A DNA stretch of 64,000 bases from Chamaelirium japonicum (Eukaryota > Streptophyta > Magnoliopsida > Liliales > Melanthiaceae): contig OX393555.1 of NCBI GenBank assembly GCA_947650365.1, positions 81,163,995 to 81,227,994 on the forward strand, given 5' to 3'. Below, piece by piece: positions 43,748 through 53,400 of the stretch; within the stretch, counting starts at the first letter, position 1; each line of letters starts with the position of its first letter. The translations under genes were made by a program, and so were the position numbers. The notes beneath the pieces were generated by a model, which made no database searches, was not told where the DNA came from, and saw only the letters and a list, made by a program, of their open reading frames with translations.

Positions 43748-45828
43748 ACGCTAGTGGTGTGCGTTTCATGTTTTTTCATGAAACCGTCATGTGCGCGCAT
43801 GAATAGTACGTGCCGCCATCGGGGTTCTACGAGTAGATCATGCATAGTACATATTTTATGTGTTCTATCAATTGTTCTTGCAGGGCGCCGCTTCTAAAAT
43901 AATTCTGGATATGTGAATGCTTGCTACCGGGGGTCGGACCCCGTGTTAGCGATTTTGTCTGGATGTTTTTTTTTCTGTGTGTAGATAGATTTTAGAGCCA
44001 TAGTCGGGCAAGAGGTGAAGATTTACCACCCTTGATTCCCAGGCTTTTGCAAGGTTTGTTTTCCTTTTCTTTCTAGGAAATTGTGTACGAGCGAGCACTT
44101 GCTCGAAGCGTACTAGATCTTTTTCGATTACAGATTTAAGAGGAGGACTTGCCGTGGAGATCCACTACCGGGAAGATGAGCGGAACCTTGGAGGACGATG
44201 GCGATCCGGCAAAGCGTACACGATGACGGCAAAGGGCAGAAAGCGTCAGGAGATCGTATACAGAGGCTTGCACCGGATCGAGGAACCTTGCGAAGGAGAC
44301 AGAGAGCCTGCGCTGTGCCAGTCAGGTTCAGGGGTCGGACCCTGAACTTGATTCAGTTGTGTGCTTGTTTCTTTCAGTAGTTCTTTATATTTCTGTAGAG
44401 AACCCCGATGCGATAATTTAATTATCTATGTTAGAGGGATGCACTTTCCCCTCGGGTCCTAGCGACCTTATTAGGATAGGATTCCACTAGTGATGTCTAT
44501 TATTTAATTGACCCTTGATGATAGCATGAATTCCTCACATTTGGTTATGCCCCCATTAGGTCAACACTCGATTAGTCGGGTGTGCCTATTTGGCAAGCAT
44601 CGAAACATAGAATGAGTTGGAATTCTACTATGACATCATTCGTCAAATTTATAAACAAGGCGCCATGGTAGTGGAAGACCTTTCCTGTCAGTCTGACCTT
44701 AGGCTAGGCTCCAGGGCATTAGCGTAATAGCCAAGTTTGCAAAGCATCGATGTTTTTGGGATATGTAATGTGACCCTTGAGTGGAGAAATCCACTCGAGG
44801 CAGGGACTATGATATTTCGAGATCGATTAATGCTTCGCAAAAGGCTTGAAACGCTAGTGGGAGCACGGTATGAACAGGGTCTAGTGTATAGGTTGTCGTG
44901 ACCTTAGTGTACACTCATACTTGCATTAAATAACCCTCAACTTTAAAAAAGGGATATGTAAGAGGACTCGCTGAGATCCTCTGGCCTCCACAACCAACTG
45001 CTCTGTGTCTGGGTAAAAGGGCGTAGCTCGACACCCCCTAGGGTGAGGGTTATGTTTTTCCATGCTAGATAACTTAGCGGTCTCCTTCAGGATATGGCAG
45101 TTACGGGGCCAGGAGAGAAGGGCTTTTTATCCCACCCTAGTGGGGGCCGCATGAACTCCCGTGCCGTAATTGCCTAGGCTTGTGGGTAAGCATCCGAAGT
45201 GGACGTGAGGCATCCGTTGCTTGCACAATGGGGATCACATGGCACTGGTCAAAAGATAACCATGGTCCATCAAAGCTCTTAGTTGGCAGATTTGGACTGG
45301 GTCAAGGAAAGGCCCATGTAAGCGGATTGACGCTGCATGATGCCCCCTAGGGCAGGTGTAGTCGATTCCGAGATCTTACATACATGGTTAATTAATCCAT
45401 AGATGTGTCTTCGCTGTGAGGGTAGCGTTGACATTTGGATATAATTAGCTTATTTTCAAAATCCATAAAATAAGTTATTTTGCATCCATTTTCATTCAAC
45501 CATATAGTTCCCCTATCCGCTATCCCATAAGAGAACCAGTTATCGGGTCTCTAACTATGTAGAGCGGAAGCGATTGCTTTAGCTTATGCTTAGGGTAGTA
45601 AACGTACATTGACATATAATCTAAATATCCCTGTACTAGACCTAACGGGTCCAGATATCACTAGGGCACTAACTAGGGCATATGATGACTAGCGAGAATC
45701 TGAGGAGATGTGCAAGTTCTGTGTTATAGCAGACTTGCAGACAACTCCTTAGAAGCAAGTCAGAGATATACCGGGTCTTCTCAAAAATAAGTTTTACTTG
45801 CATTAGATGTCTGCTAGGAGAAGTCGGT
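43748..45828 (+). other. Long noncoding leader with two related palindromes
   Basis: About 2.1 kb without recognisable protein signature or any long open frame. It contains GGGGTCGGACCCC at 43,930-43,942 and, 396 bp on, a 22-base dyad with arms GTTCAGGG and CCCTGAAC around GTCGGA at 44,326-44,347; both share the core GGGTCGGACC. Copia elements usually place gag much closer to the primer site, so this is either an acquired leader or a gag start decayed beyond recognition. Confidence 0.65.
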
Positions 45829-46260
45829 AGACTAATCACCTATCCACCAAGATACTTGTCGATACCGAGATGTCAGTGGGTATGCTTGTTCGGGAACACA
45901 TCTTTGAGTTCCAGATCGAACTAGATTCCAAAGACATGGTGCCAGATGATGAGGTGGTGGAAGACGTCTGTCTTGCATCCTTGTCTGGAACCTTCGAAGG
46001 CGTTATCAGAGACTTTAGCTTTAACAAGTTAGAGATGATAAACGCAGAACTTCTAAGGAGATTTCCAAGAGACAAAGGATGAGATCAAGATTAAAGGCAA
46101 TGCCTTTAGTGCTTAACCTAGGTCTTCTTTAGAAGAACCTAAGGGAGTAACTTATTAGAGATCGAAAACTATTCTAGTGCAGAAACTGGTATGGACTCCT
46201 AAGTCTGGTAACGCTAAGGACGGAAGTGTTTCCGCTTTGGCAAGTATAGGGGATATTTGA
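45829..46260 (+). pseudogene. Copia gag remnant with decayed zinc knuckle
   Basis: A 70-codon frame from 45,870 shows the pattern of the second half of Copia gag (UBN2 type): MSVGMLVREHIFEFQIELDS early, then EVVEDVCLASLSGTFEGVI and FSFNKLEMINAELLRRF. About 150 bp later KCFRFGKYRGYL corresponds to a CCHC knuckle in which the second Cys is Phe and the His is lost. The N-terminal half of gag is missing. No protease motif is found after it. Confidence 0.7.
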
Positions 46261-46880
46261 AGATTGATTATGGTCTCAGGGTGTTAGGAGTTGAGTAGCT
46301 ATCTAGTAGCAGATCTTATGCTTCTTGGAATGTAGACTTCGGGTCTACAGAGATTCAAGGAAAGCAGAAGGCTACTTTATAGTGAAGGAATCATAACATA
46401 GGTACTGATGCCATAAGCCGCTGCGGAAGCTGTTAGATATAATTGTCTTAGTTTTTCCGAAACATGGATTTTGATTTTTAGAGATGTAGTTTTGTTTCCT
46501 CTTTGGTAAATGAAGTTTTGAGTTTTAGACAGCACCGTAGGTGTGTATCTTAAACTAAATTGATAGCTTCATTATTAAAGGAATAGATCAGAAAAATCTC
46601 TTTGTATTTAATCCTAATTCGGAAATAGATTTCATGACAGCTGCAGCGTCTAATTAAAATTCATTTAAATCCTTCGGAGAAGCTATCCCATTTGTGACCC
46701 CTCTGATTTAGATATTCTGCCTTAGATAAATTCAGAGATAACAGAAGGCCAAGTTTCTGTTCACAGATTCATCGGAGATCCTTCTAACCTCTGAGTGTAA
46801 TCTGGAAGACAGAATAACTAAAAGGGCCGCTAAGGTATTGGTGTTAGTTATTTTGACATCTATGGTTCCAAGAGCGTCTA
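46261..46880 (+). pseudogene. Decayed protease and N-terminal integrase position
   Basis: This stretch lies where protease and the zinc-binding start of integrase should be, between the gag remnant and the integrase end. I find no DTGA/DSGA-type active site and no HHCC pattern in any frame; stops are frequent in all three frames. Labelled by position only. Confidence 0.45.
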
Positions 46881-47480
46881 GACGATAGAAGACTCTTCGA
46901 TTTAATCGAAGGAATAAGTCACTATCGGACGAGTTCCATAGAATCCTAAAGGAGAATGGGATTATCTCCCAGTTAAATGCTCCAAGGATGATACGTCAGA
47001 ATGAAGTCTCCGAGAGAAGGAATCGGACCCTGTTTGACATGGTCCGTAGTATGATGAATATTGCCAAATGTACTACCCACCCTTTGGTGGGGTTGTACCT
47101 TAAAACAGTAGCTTATATCTGAAACTCTCTCTCATCTAGATCAGTGCCTCAGACCTATAGAGAGCTATGGTCTAAGCGAAAGCTGACACTATAGAGTCTT
47201 GAGATATAGGGTTGTCCTGCACTTGTGCAAAAGGACAAGAGGGATGAGATGGAGATGTAGTTCCAGGTATATCTGTTTGTAGGTTACCCTTAGGAGGCAT
47301 AAGGTGGACTGTTCTATAATCTTGAGGTTTGTAAGGTAATCGTTTCTACGAATACCATCTACCTAGACCAGGATTATATTATAGACCATAAGTTTACCGG
47401 TAAGGTAGTTCTGGGTGAACTACTGGGTACTGGTAGAGAGTCCGCATCTGAAAACATAGTGGGAGTAGATGATACAAGAA
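46881..47480 (+). pseudogene. Copia integrase remnant (end of core and C-terminal part)
   Basis: In one frame from about 46,924 come LKENGIISQLNAPRM and NEVSERRNRTLFDMVRSMMN, matching the end of the Copia integrase core; the E in SER is the catalytic glutamate of the D,D,E triad. YRELWSKRKLTL and VYLFVGYP follow in shifted frames, as in the C-terminal part. Stops occur after VAYI (near 47,120), in KLTL*SLEI* and beyond. The first two catalytic Asp residues are not found, so the enzyme would be dead even without the stops. Confidence 0.8.
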
Positions 47481-47514
47481 ACTAGTATACCAGACACTGT
47501 AGAAACAATTCATT

Positions 47515-47778
47515 TTTGTACCACCACCACTTCGTCATTGTGGGACCATCAGAGATCCTGAAAGATACTATGGAGAAACTTTGATAGTTAATCCAGAGTT
47601 TCAGGAGGATGATCCCTAGAGCTACGAAGAAGTAGTGGGAGCTTCCTTTGTACCACCACCACCTCGTCGTTGTGGGACCATCAGAGCTCCTGAAAGATAC
47701 TATGGAGAAACTTTGATAGTTAATCCAGAGTTTCAGGAGGATGATCCCTAGAGCTACGAAGAAGTAGTGGGAGCTTTC
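47515..47778 (+). repeat. 132-bp tandem duplication inside the Copia
   Basis: TTTGTACCACCACCAC starts at 47,515 and again at 47,647; the copies differ at only about three positions (CTTCGTCATTG against CCTCGTCGTTG, GAGATCC against GAGCTCC). The length is 44 codons, so the duplication would have kept frame, but both copies contain the same TGA and TAG, so it arose in, or at least persisted in, a non-coding copy. It lies between integrase and reverse transcriptase. Confidence 0.9.
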
Positions 47779-48500
47779 GACAGCTCTGACTGACAAAAGA
47801 CCATGGAGGCAAGCTTGCATCAATGCCCCTTGGAACAGCCTTGACACTTATAGCACTATCACCCTTCAGGGTGTAGGAGGTGTATAAGAAGAGCACCCGG
47901 TTAAGACTTAAGTAGCTAGATTAGTTACCAAAGGAGAAGGGATTGACTATGTCAAAACCATCTCACTGGTAGCTATGCCTAAGTCTATAATGGATCCTCT
48001 TAATCCATCTCAGCCCATTATAGTTGGGAGATCTGGTTGATGGATGTCAAGACAGTTATTCCCTAACGGGAATTTGAAAAGGACATATGGATGATGTAGC
48101 CTCAGGCTTTGTGTCAGTAGGTTAGGAAGATATGGAATGCAAGTTGCAAAGGTCCATTTATGGACTGATGCAAGCATCCAAGTTAGAATATCTATTTTGA
48201 TCAAGGAAATCCGCTCACACGGATTTGATCAGAATGATGATAAACCAAGTGGGTACAAGAAAGGTGAAAAAGCTACAAGGGTGTACGTAGTACTTTATGT
48301 TAACGATATCCTACTGATTGAAAATGACGTAAGAATATTGTTTACGGTAAAGGTTTGTAGTCATCACAATTCGATGTGAAAGACCCTAGTGAGGCGAGTT
48401 ATGCTCTGGGAATCAAGGTAACTCTAGATAATCAGAGCAAGGTTCTCTTGCTGTCACAGGCTATGCATGAAGATAAGATTCTAGCCAGATTCGTTTTACG
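47779..48500 (+). pseudogene. Copia reverse transcriptase remnant with altered active site
   Basis: Recognisable pieces are VARLVTKGEGIDY (47,917-47,955) and, in the frame starting at 48,137, IRSHGFDQNDDKPSGYKKG followed by YVVLYVNDILLIENDV near 48,285-48,335. Copia RT has YVDD at this catalytic site; here it reads YVND, which removes one of the two metal-binding Asp residues. A frameshift at about 48,160 breaks the YGLKQA motif and further stops follow the active-site block. Confidence 0.8.
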
Positions 48501-49060
48501 AGCCTAGATATCTATTGCGCAGCAGGAATGATGGGTCGGTTTCAGTCGAACCCGGGTCCAAATCTCTGGACCGATGTGAAGGGTATACTCAGAAATCCTC
48601 ATTAAGTAAGGATTGTGAGTTAGCTTGCACTTTACAAGTCCTGATATCAATTGGATACACAGGATCTGACTTTGGTGTCAGATGTGTGTTCCAGAGAATC
48701 GATTTCAGGGATTATTTTATCTTGGGATTAGAAGTGGTAGTTGGTAGAGTGTGAAGCAAGAGTGCATCACAGACTCTACCATAGAGGCTTAGCACGTTGT
48801 TGCGTGCGAGGTAGTATATCAGATGGTAAGGCTTAGGAAGTTCTTAGAGAACTTGGGACGCATACCAGAGGCTCAGTTATCTGTTGTTGAAACAGAAGAG
48901 TGGTAAGCAAATTCCAAGGAGACTAGGCACCGCCGTGAGGGAAAGCCCATCAAGAACAAACCCCACTTGATCTGACAGTTATAAGAGAAAATGCAAGTAG
49001 CGGTACTGAGGTGGAATCTACAGACAATGTTGCCAATTCCTTTAGGGAATTCCTGCAAAG
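48501..49060 (+). pseudogene. Copia RNase H remnant
   Basis: IGYTGSDFGVRC near 48,645 corresponds to the Copia RNase H start GYTDSDF, with the first catalytic Asp replaced by Gly. Later, in shifted frames, comes sequence resembling the SKQ...DST.EAEY block (48,750-48,800) and the tail before the polypurine tract. Multiple stops are present. No separate gene lies between here and the 3' LTR. Confidence 0.65.
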
Positions 49061-49118
49061 GCTTTTGGGCAGTATATAGAAGCTACAGAGCTCAACACCG
49101 TTATTCTTCGTTAGACCT

Positions 49119-49128
49119 ACTGGGAGAT
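49119..49128 (+). other. Polypurine tract of the 10-kb Copia
   Basis: ACTGGGAGAT directly precedes the TGTTAG start of the 3' LTR. GGGAGAT is a weak but typical Copia polypurine tract. Its position against the LTR is what identifies it. Confidence 0.7.
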
Positions 49129-51459
49129 TGTTAGAATTGGTGAGGTCTACAGCTCGTAAAACCTATAGTTTAGCTATGTATGGTTGATAGTATAGGAATG
49201 CATATTGGTACGTACCTTAGTACGTGTTCTGATTACAGAACAGAGAGCCATGGCTACATGGTAATCCACTTGAGTGGGAGACTCAAGGGATTGGTCCCAT
49301 GTAACCTAAATACGTTCGCAGCTCTGATTAGGGTTGGTCGCCCTATCAGGATAAGCTGTTGGGATGACAGAACGTGGGTGTCTCCACCACGGTTATTACC
49401 AGGCACAGTGTCTGTGGCCGAACGGAACCAACACGGTGCACAGATCGGTGAGCAGACATCGGTGTACTAAACCGTGTTTCTGCTTAGGGTAAAACGGTCC
49501 TAAACCCTGAGGAGCCATGTCTGGTGGACTAACCAGTTGTGTGGTGCTTTGGCGCACCAATGTGTGAGGATCCGGATACAGTGATCCAAAACCACGGTGT
49601 ACTGGGTTACCCGGCTGGCGTTGCATTAGCATGTCACTCCTGCAGGCTATCCACACCCCTAACGGGAGGTGCGTTCCTTGGTCTGACCTACGTCGTATTA
49701 AACCCTGGCCAGGTGGTCATCAATTTGACTGGTGACGGATCCGGTTACTCAGCAGAGTTATTGGAGGTACGATGTACGTGGTCAACCTGGAAGGAACCGA
49801 GTCATATGAGCACTCGAGTCTGACGGTATTCTCCACCGCTCGAGTTGCGTCATGGCACCAAGTGGAGGGACAACGAGTTTACCATACTAAGCGGAGAGCA
49901 GGGGTATGAGGGAGAACATAGTAAGTCCGGGGGAATTGGAGTGCAGCCTGTGTCGCACTCTGGGTGGCTACGCAGGTTAACTCGGACTCAGAGGATCGAT
50001 GGTACACTCGGGCAGTGTGTCGATCGAGTCTAAGTTGGAAGCCATGAACCCTGGTCCCTGAAGGTTTCATCTTATCGACATTATGTATGGTTCTTACACC
50101 ATCTTCTCAGAACACAGAATGTAGTTAGAGGAAGCGAGAAGTCCAAGCCTATGCTCCGTGAGTGCTTCACACTAGTGCATGGTAGATACGTAGCTACGTG
50201 TGTGCACTAAGGGGAAACCCTAGGTTAGTGCAGAGACGCATGTAGCAATTCCTTGTCATAAGTGGACTTTGCCACATGGGTGCGATGCACCGGGATATAT
50301 TGCGAGTTGACTAATTGATTTCACTAGGGGCACCCTACGGGAACTTCAGAGAATAGTGATATCACTGGTGCACTTCACTTATGTGTGCCTTGCAAAGTCT
50401 CGTACACGAGGAACGGCCAACTAGTGACATAAGGGCGTTTTGGTCATACCATGCGCCACTATGCACTAGGGGGGCCGGCCCTAAGTGTTGAGAGACTGGT
50501 CAAGGCTGGCCCTATTAGTTTCAGGAGGTTGTTGCCTCCGATGAAAGGGTTGGTCAAGAGGCGCAGAAAACGGGCTGGTTTTGACCGTTTTCGAAAACAA
50601 GGAAAAGATAGAGATAAAAGAAGAGATATATAGGGAGAGGTTTGAATCAGTAAATCCTATCCGCTAGGCTTATCCGTAAGGATAAGGCTGGCCCTATATA
50701 AAGCATATGGAGAGAGGGGGGGACGAAATTAATGAGCCATACAAGCCCTAGGGCCGGCCCAAGCCATGGGGAAAACCCTAGCCACCCTCTCTCCTCTCTT
50801 CGCATCTCCTCTCTCGTCTCTCTCTCCCTCGCTTGCGCCATTGGATGGCGACTCGTCTTCCTCATGTGGTGTTTCGTAGAAGGATAAGGCTCGTCATATG
50901 GAGGCACTCAGAGATCCATCGACGAGGTGCCGTGCATCGTGTGAGATCGGGTGAACTAGAAGGCGTCTCCTGCAACCTTTTGCTATCCAGAATCTGCACA
51001 GAAAATCAGCGTTGTTTCTATGATTCCGGGAGTTACAAAAGTCTAAACGACGTAAAACTTGTTGCAAAAGTTGCGTCTCGAAGTTGGCTACCTGCAGTCC
51101 AAATTTCAGCCCAATCGGAGTTTGGAGCAGAAAGTTATGGCCGTCGCACCAAAGCTATGTCGAGCAGATCCGTAGCCCGTCTCCATCGACAAAGAAGAAA
51201 TTTGTCGCGGTGAAAGATTCCGCACACAGGTATGATCTCTAACAAGTAGATCTAACATAATTAGAACATGCATTCATGCTAGATTGTTCTTTTACGTTAG
51301 ATCGTCGTTAGGGGTTCGTGTAGTTGCCATGCTAGTTTCATACACGCATATGTAGATCGTTTCGATGAAAATTTTGATATGTAACGCACACCGCTCTCGG
51401 TCCTCGGACCTTTCACTTTGCTTCCGCTGCAGGCCTCTACCATGGATTTACATCCAACA
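49129..51459 (+). repeat. 3' LTR of the 10-kb Copia (2,331 bp)
   Basis: Starts TGTTAGAATTGG and ends ACATCCAACA, immediately followed by the second TACTC. Colinear with the 5' LTR throughout. Differences are dominated by transitions, many at CG positions (for example CACGTGG/CATGTGG, GGCCGGCC/GGCTGGCC), consistent with methylation-driven decay after insertion. Confidence 0.95.
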
Positions 51460-51464
51460 TACTC
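51460..51464 (+). other. Target-site duplication, right copy
   Basis: TACTC immediately follows the 3' LTR and repeats the bases at 41,399-41,403. The interrupted repeat then resumes in register as GTGGCCAATGGACTGG. Confidence 0.95.
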
Positions 51465-53400
51465 GTGGCCAATGGACTGGTGCATGATTTATTCCCTCTT
51501 CTCTTTTCATTTATCTCTTTGTTCTTTTTACTCTTCTTCTCTCTCATCTCTCCGAAGAAAGAAAAGAGAAGAAGTCCTGCTCTAGTGTATTCGCTACGGG
51601 TATAGGTGTGAAGTAAGAAGGAATCTAAATTCCAAAACTCCACAGAAGAGAGAAAAGAAGAAAGAAGAGAACGGAGAGATAAACGAAGACAGAATAGAGA
51701 GATACGACTAGTCGGCTGGGCTCGATAGTAAGAAGTGGCACACCCAAATTGCTTAGGCTCTAAATTCAAATATTAAGAGATCCACTGTCGGATCTCTCCT
51801 ATCGATTAGGGTTTCCTATAGATTGCTAGGCTCTAAGTAAGCATACCCTATAAACAATATACGACCCCTCTAGGGTGGGGTATGTTTAACGGCTCTCTCT
51901 TTCTCCCATCTTACAACACGTTATCAGTACAAACATGTCGAGCCCAGCCGACCAGTCGTAAGAAAATGAAGAGAGAAACAAAGATAGAAGAGAGAGAGAA
52001 TAGAGGAGAATAGAAAGAAAAACGAAGAGAGAAGAGAGAAGAAGTCCTGCTCCAGTCTATTAGCCACGGGTATAGGTCTAAAGTAAGAAGGAATCTAAAT
52101 TCCAAAACTCTATTTCTCAATAATATAATTAAATCTCTCCATTCTCTTCTCTCTTTTTCCATGGATTAGAGTTTCCCATAGATTTCTTAGGTACTAAGTA
52201 AGCTTACCCTATAAATAATTTACGACCACTTTTTGGTGGGGCACGTTTGATAACATCTCTCTTTCTACCATCTCACAATATGTTATCAGCATGAATATAT
52301 CATACCCAACCGACCACTCACAAGAAAATGGAGAGATAAACGAAGACAAAAAGAAAGAAGAAGAGAAGAGAACAGAGAGATAAACAAAGAGAGAAGAGAG
52401 AAGATATCCCACTCTAGTCCATTCGCCACGGGTATACGTGTGAAGTAAGAAGGAATCTAAATTCCAAAATTTTACTTCTCAATATTATCATCTCAATGTT
52501 ATTATGATTATCATAGAAATATTACTATAATTTTTTTAATTAAATTAATCATTTAATTAAAATAAAGAGAGAAGAGAATTTACTATGATAATCGTAATAA
52601 CAATGAGATGATACTATGATAATCGTAATAACAATGAGATGATACTATGATAATCGTAATAACAATAGATATCTTAGGCCCTAAGTAAGCTTACTCTATA
52701 AATAATATATGACCCCTTTAGGTTGGGGCACGTCTAACGCCTCTCCCTTTCTCCCATCCTACAATACGCTATCAGCCCGAACATGTCGAGCCCAGCCGGC
52801 CAGTCATAAGAAAACGGATAGAGAAACGAAATAAGAAGTGGAGTTTTTGAATTTAGATTCTTTATTACTTCACATCTATACCCGTGGCCAAGGGGCTGGA
52901 GCAGGACTTCTTCTCTCTTCTATCTTTATTTATCTCTCCGTTCTCTTCTCTCTTCTTCATTCTCTTTTGTCTTCGTTAAAATCCACTTCTTCTCTCAATA
53001 AATAGAGAGAGAAACCAAGTCAGAAAAGGGAGAAGAAGTGAGAAGAGAACGGATAGATAAATAAAGAGAGAAGAGAGAAGAAGTCCTACTCCAATCCATT
53101 GGCCATGGGTATAGGTGTGAAGTTCTCTCCTCTATATTTATTTATCTCTCTGTTCTCTTCTCTCTTCTTCTCTCTCTTCTGTCTTCGTTTGTCTTTCTAT
53201 TTTTCTTCTGACTGGTCGGCTAGGCTCGACATTTCGTGCTGATAATGTATTATGAGATGGGAGAAAGAGAGAGCAGTCAAACATGCCCCACCCTAAAAAA
53301 GTTATATATTATTTATAGGGTAAGCCTACTTAGGGCCTAAACAATCTACGGTAAACCCTGATCCATAAGAGAAGAGAGAAGAGAACGGAAAGATTTAATT
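51465..53400. repeat. Composite repeat mosaic right of the Copia
   Basis: Resumes the reversed R that the Copia split. Plus-strand L pieces lie at about 51,785-51,918, 52,150-52,280 and 52,675-52,770, and a minus-strand L at 53,235-53,375. A W entry with a small tandem repeat lies at 52,490-52,670. A reversed R appears at 52,830-52,980. No gene is seen. Confidence 0.8.
52581..52666 (+). repeat. 31-bp tandem repeat, about 2.8 copies
   Basis: Units TACTATGATAATCGTAATAA plus 11 further bases start at 52,581, 52,612 and 52,643. The unit is the W entry sequence of the family in reverse (normally TATGATAATCATAATAACG), with a C-to-G change (ATCGTAAT) shared by all three, so the amplification followed that mutation. 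The copies are essentially identical, hence recent. Confidence 0.9.

Larger units (their letters stand above)
41404..51459 (+). mobile_element. Complete but coding-dead Ty1/Copia retrotransposon
   Basis: A 10,056-bp element with both LTRs (2,330 and 2,331 bp), target duplication, initiator-Met primer site and polypurine tract, so its structure is intact. Between the LTRs lie 5,395 bp: a noncoding leader of about 2.1 kb and then gag, integrase, reverse transcriptase and RNase H remnants in the Copia order (integrase before RT). All frames are broken by stops and shifts. The integrase signature SERRNRTL and downstream domains resemble the Tork/TAR/Angela side of plant Copia; the exact lineage needs a tree. 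Confidence 0.95.
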
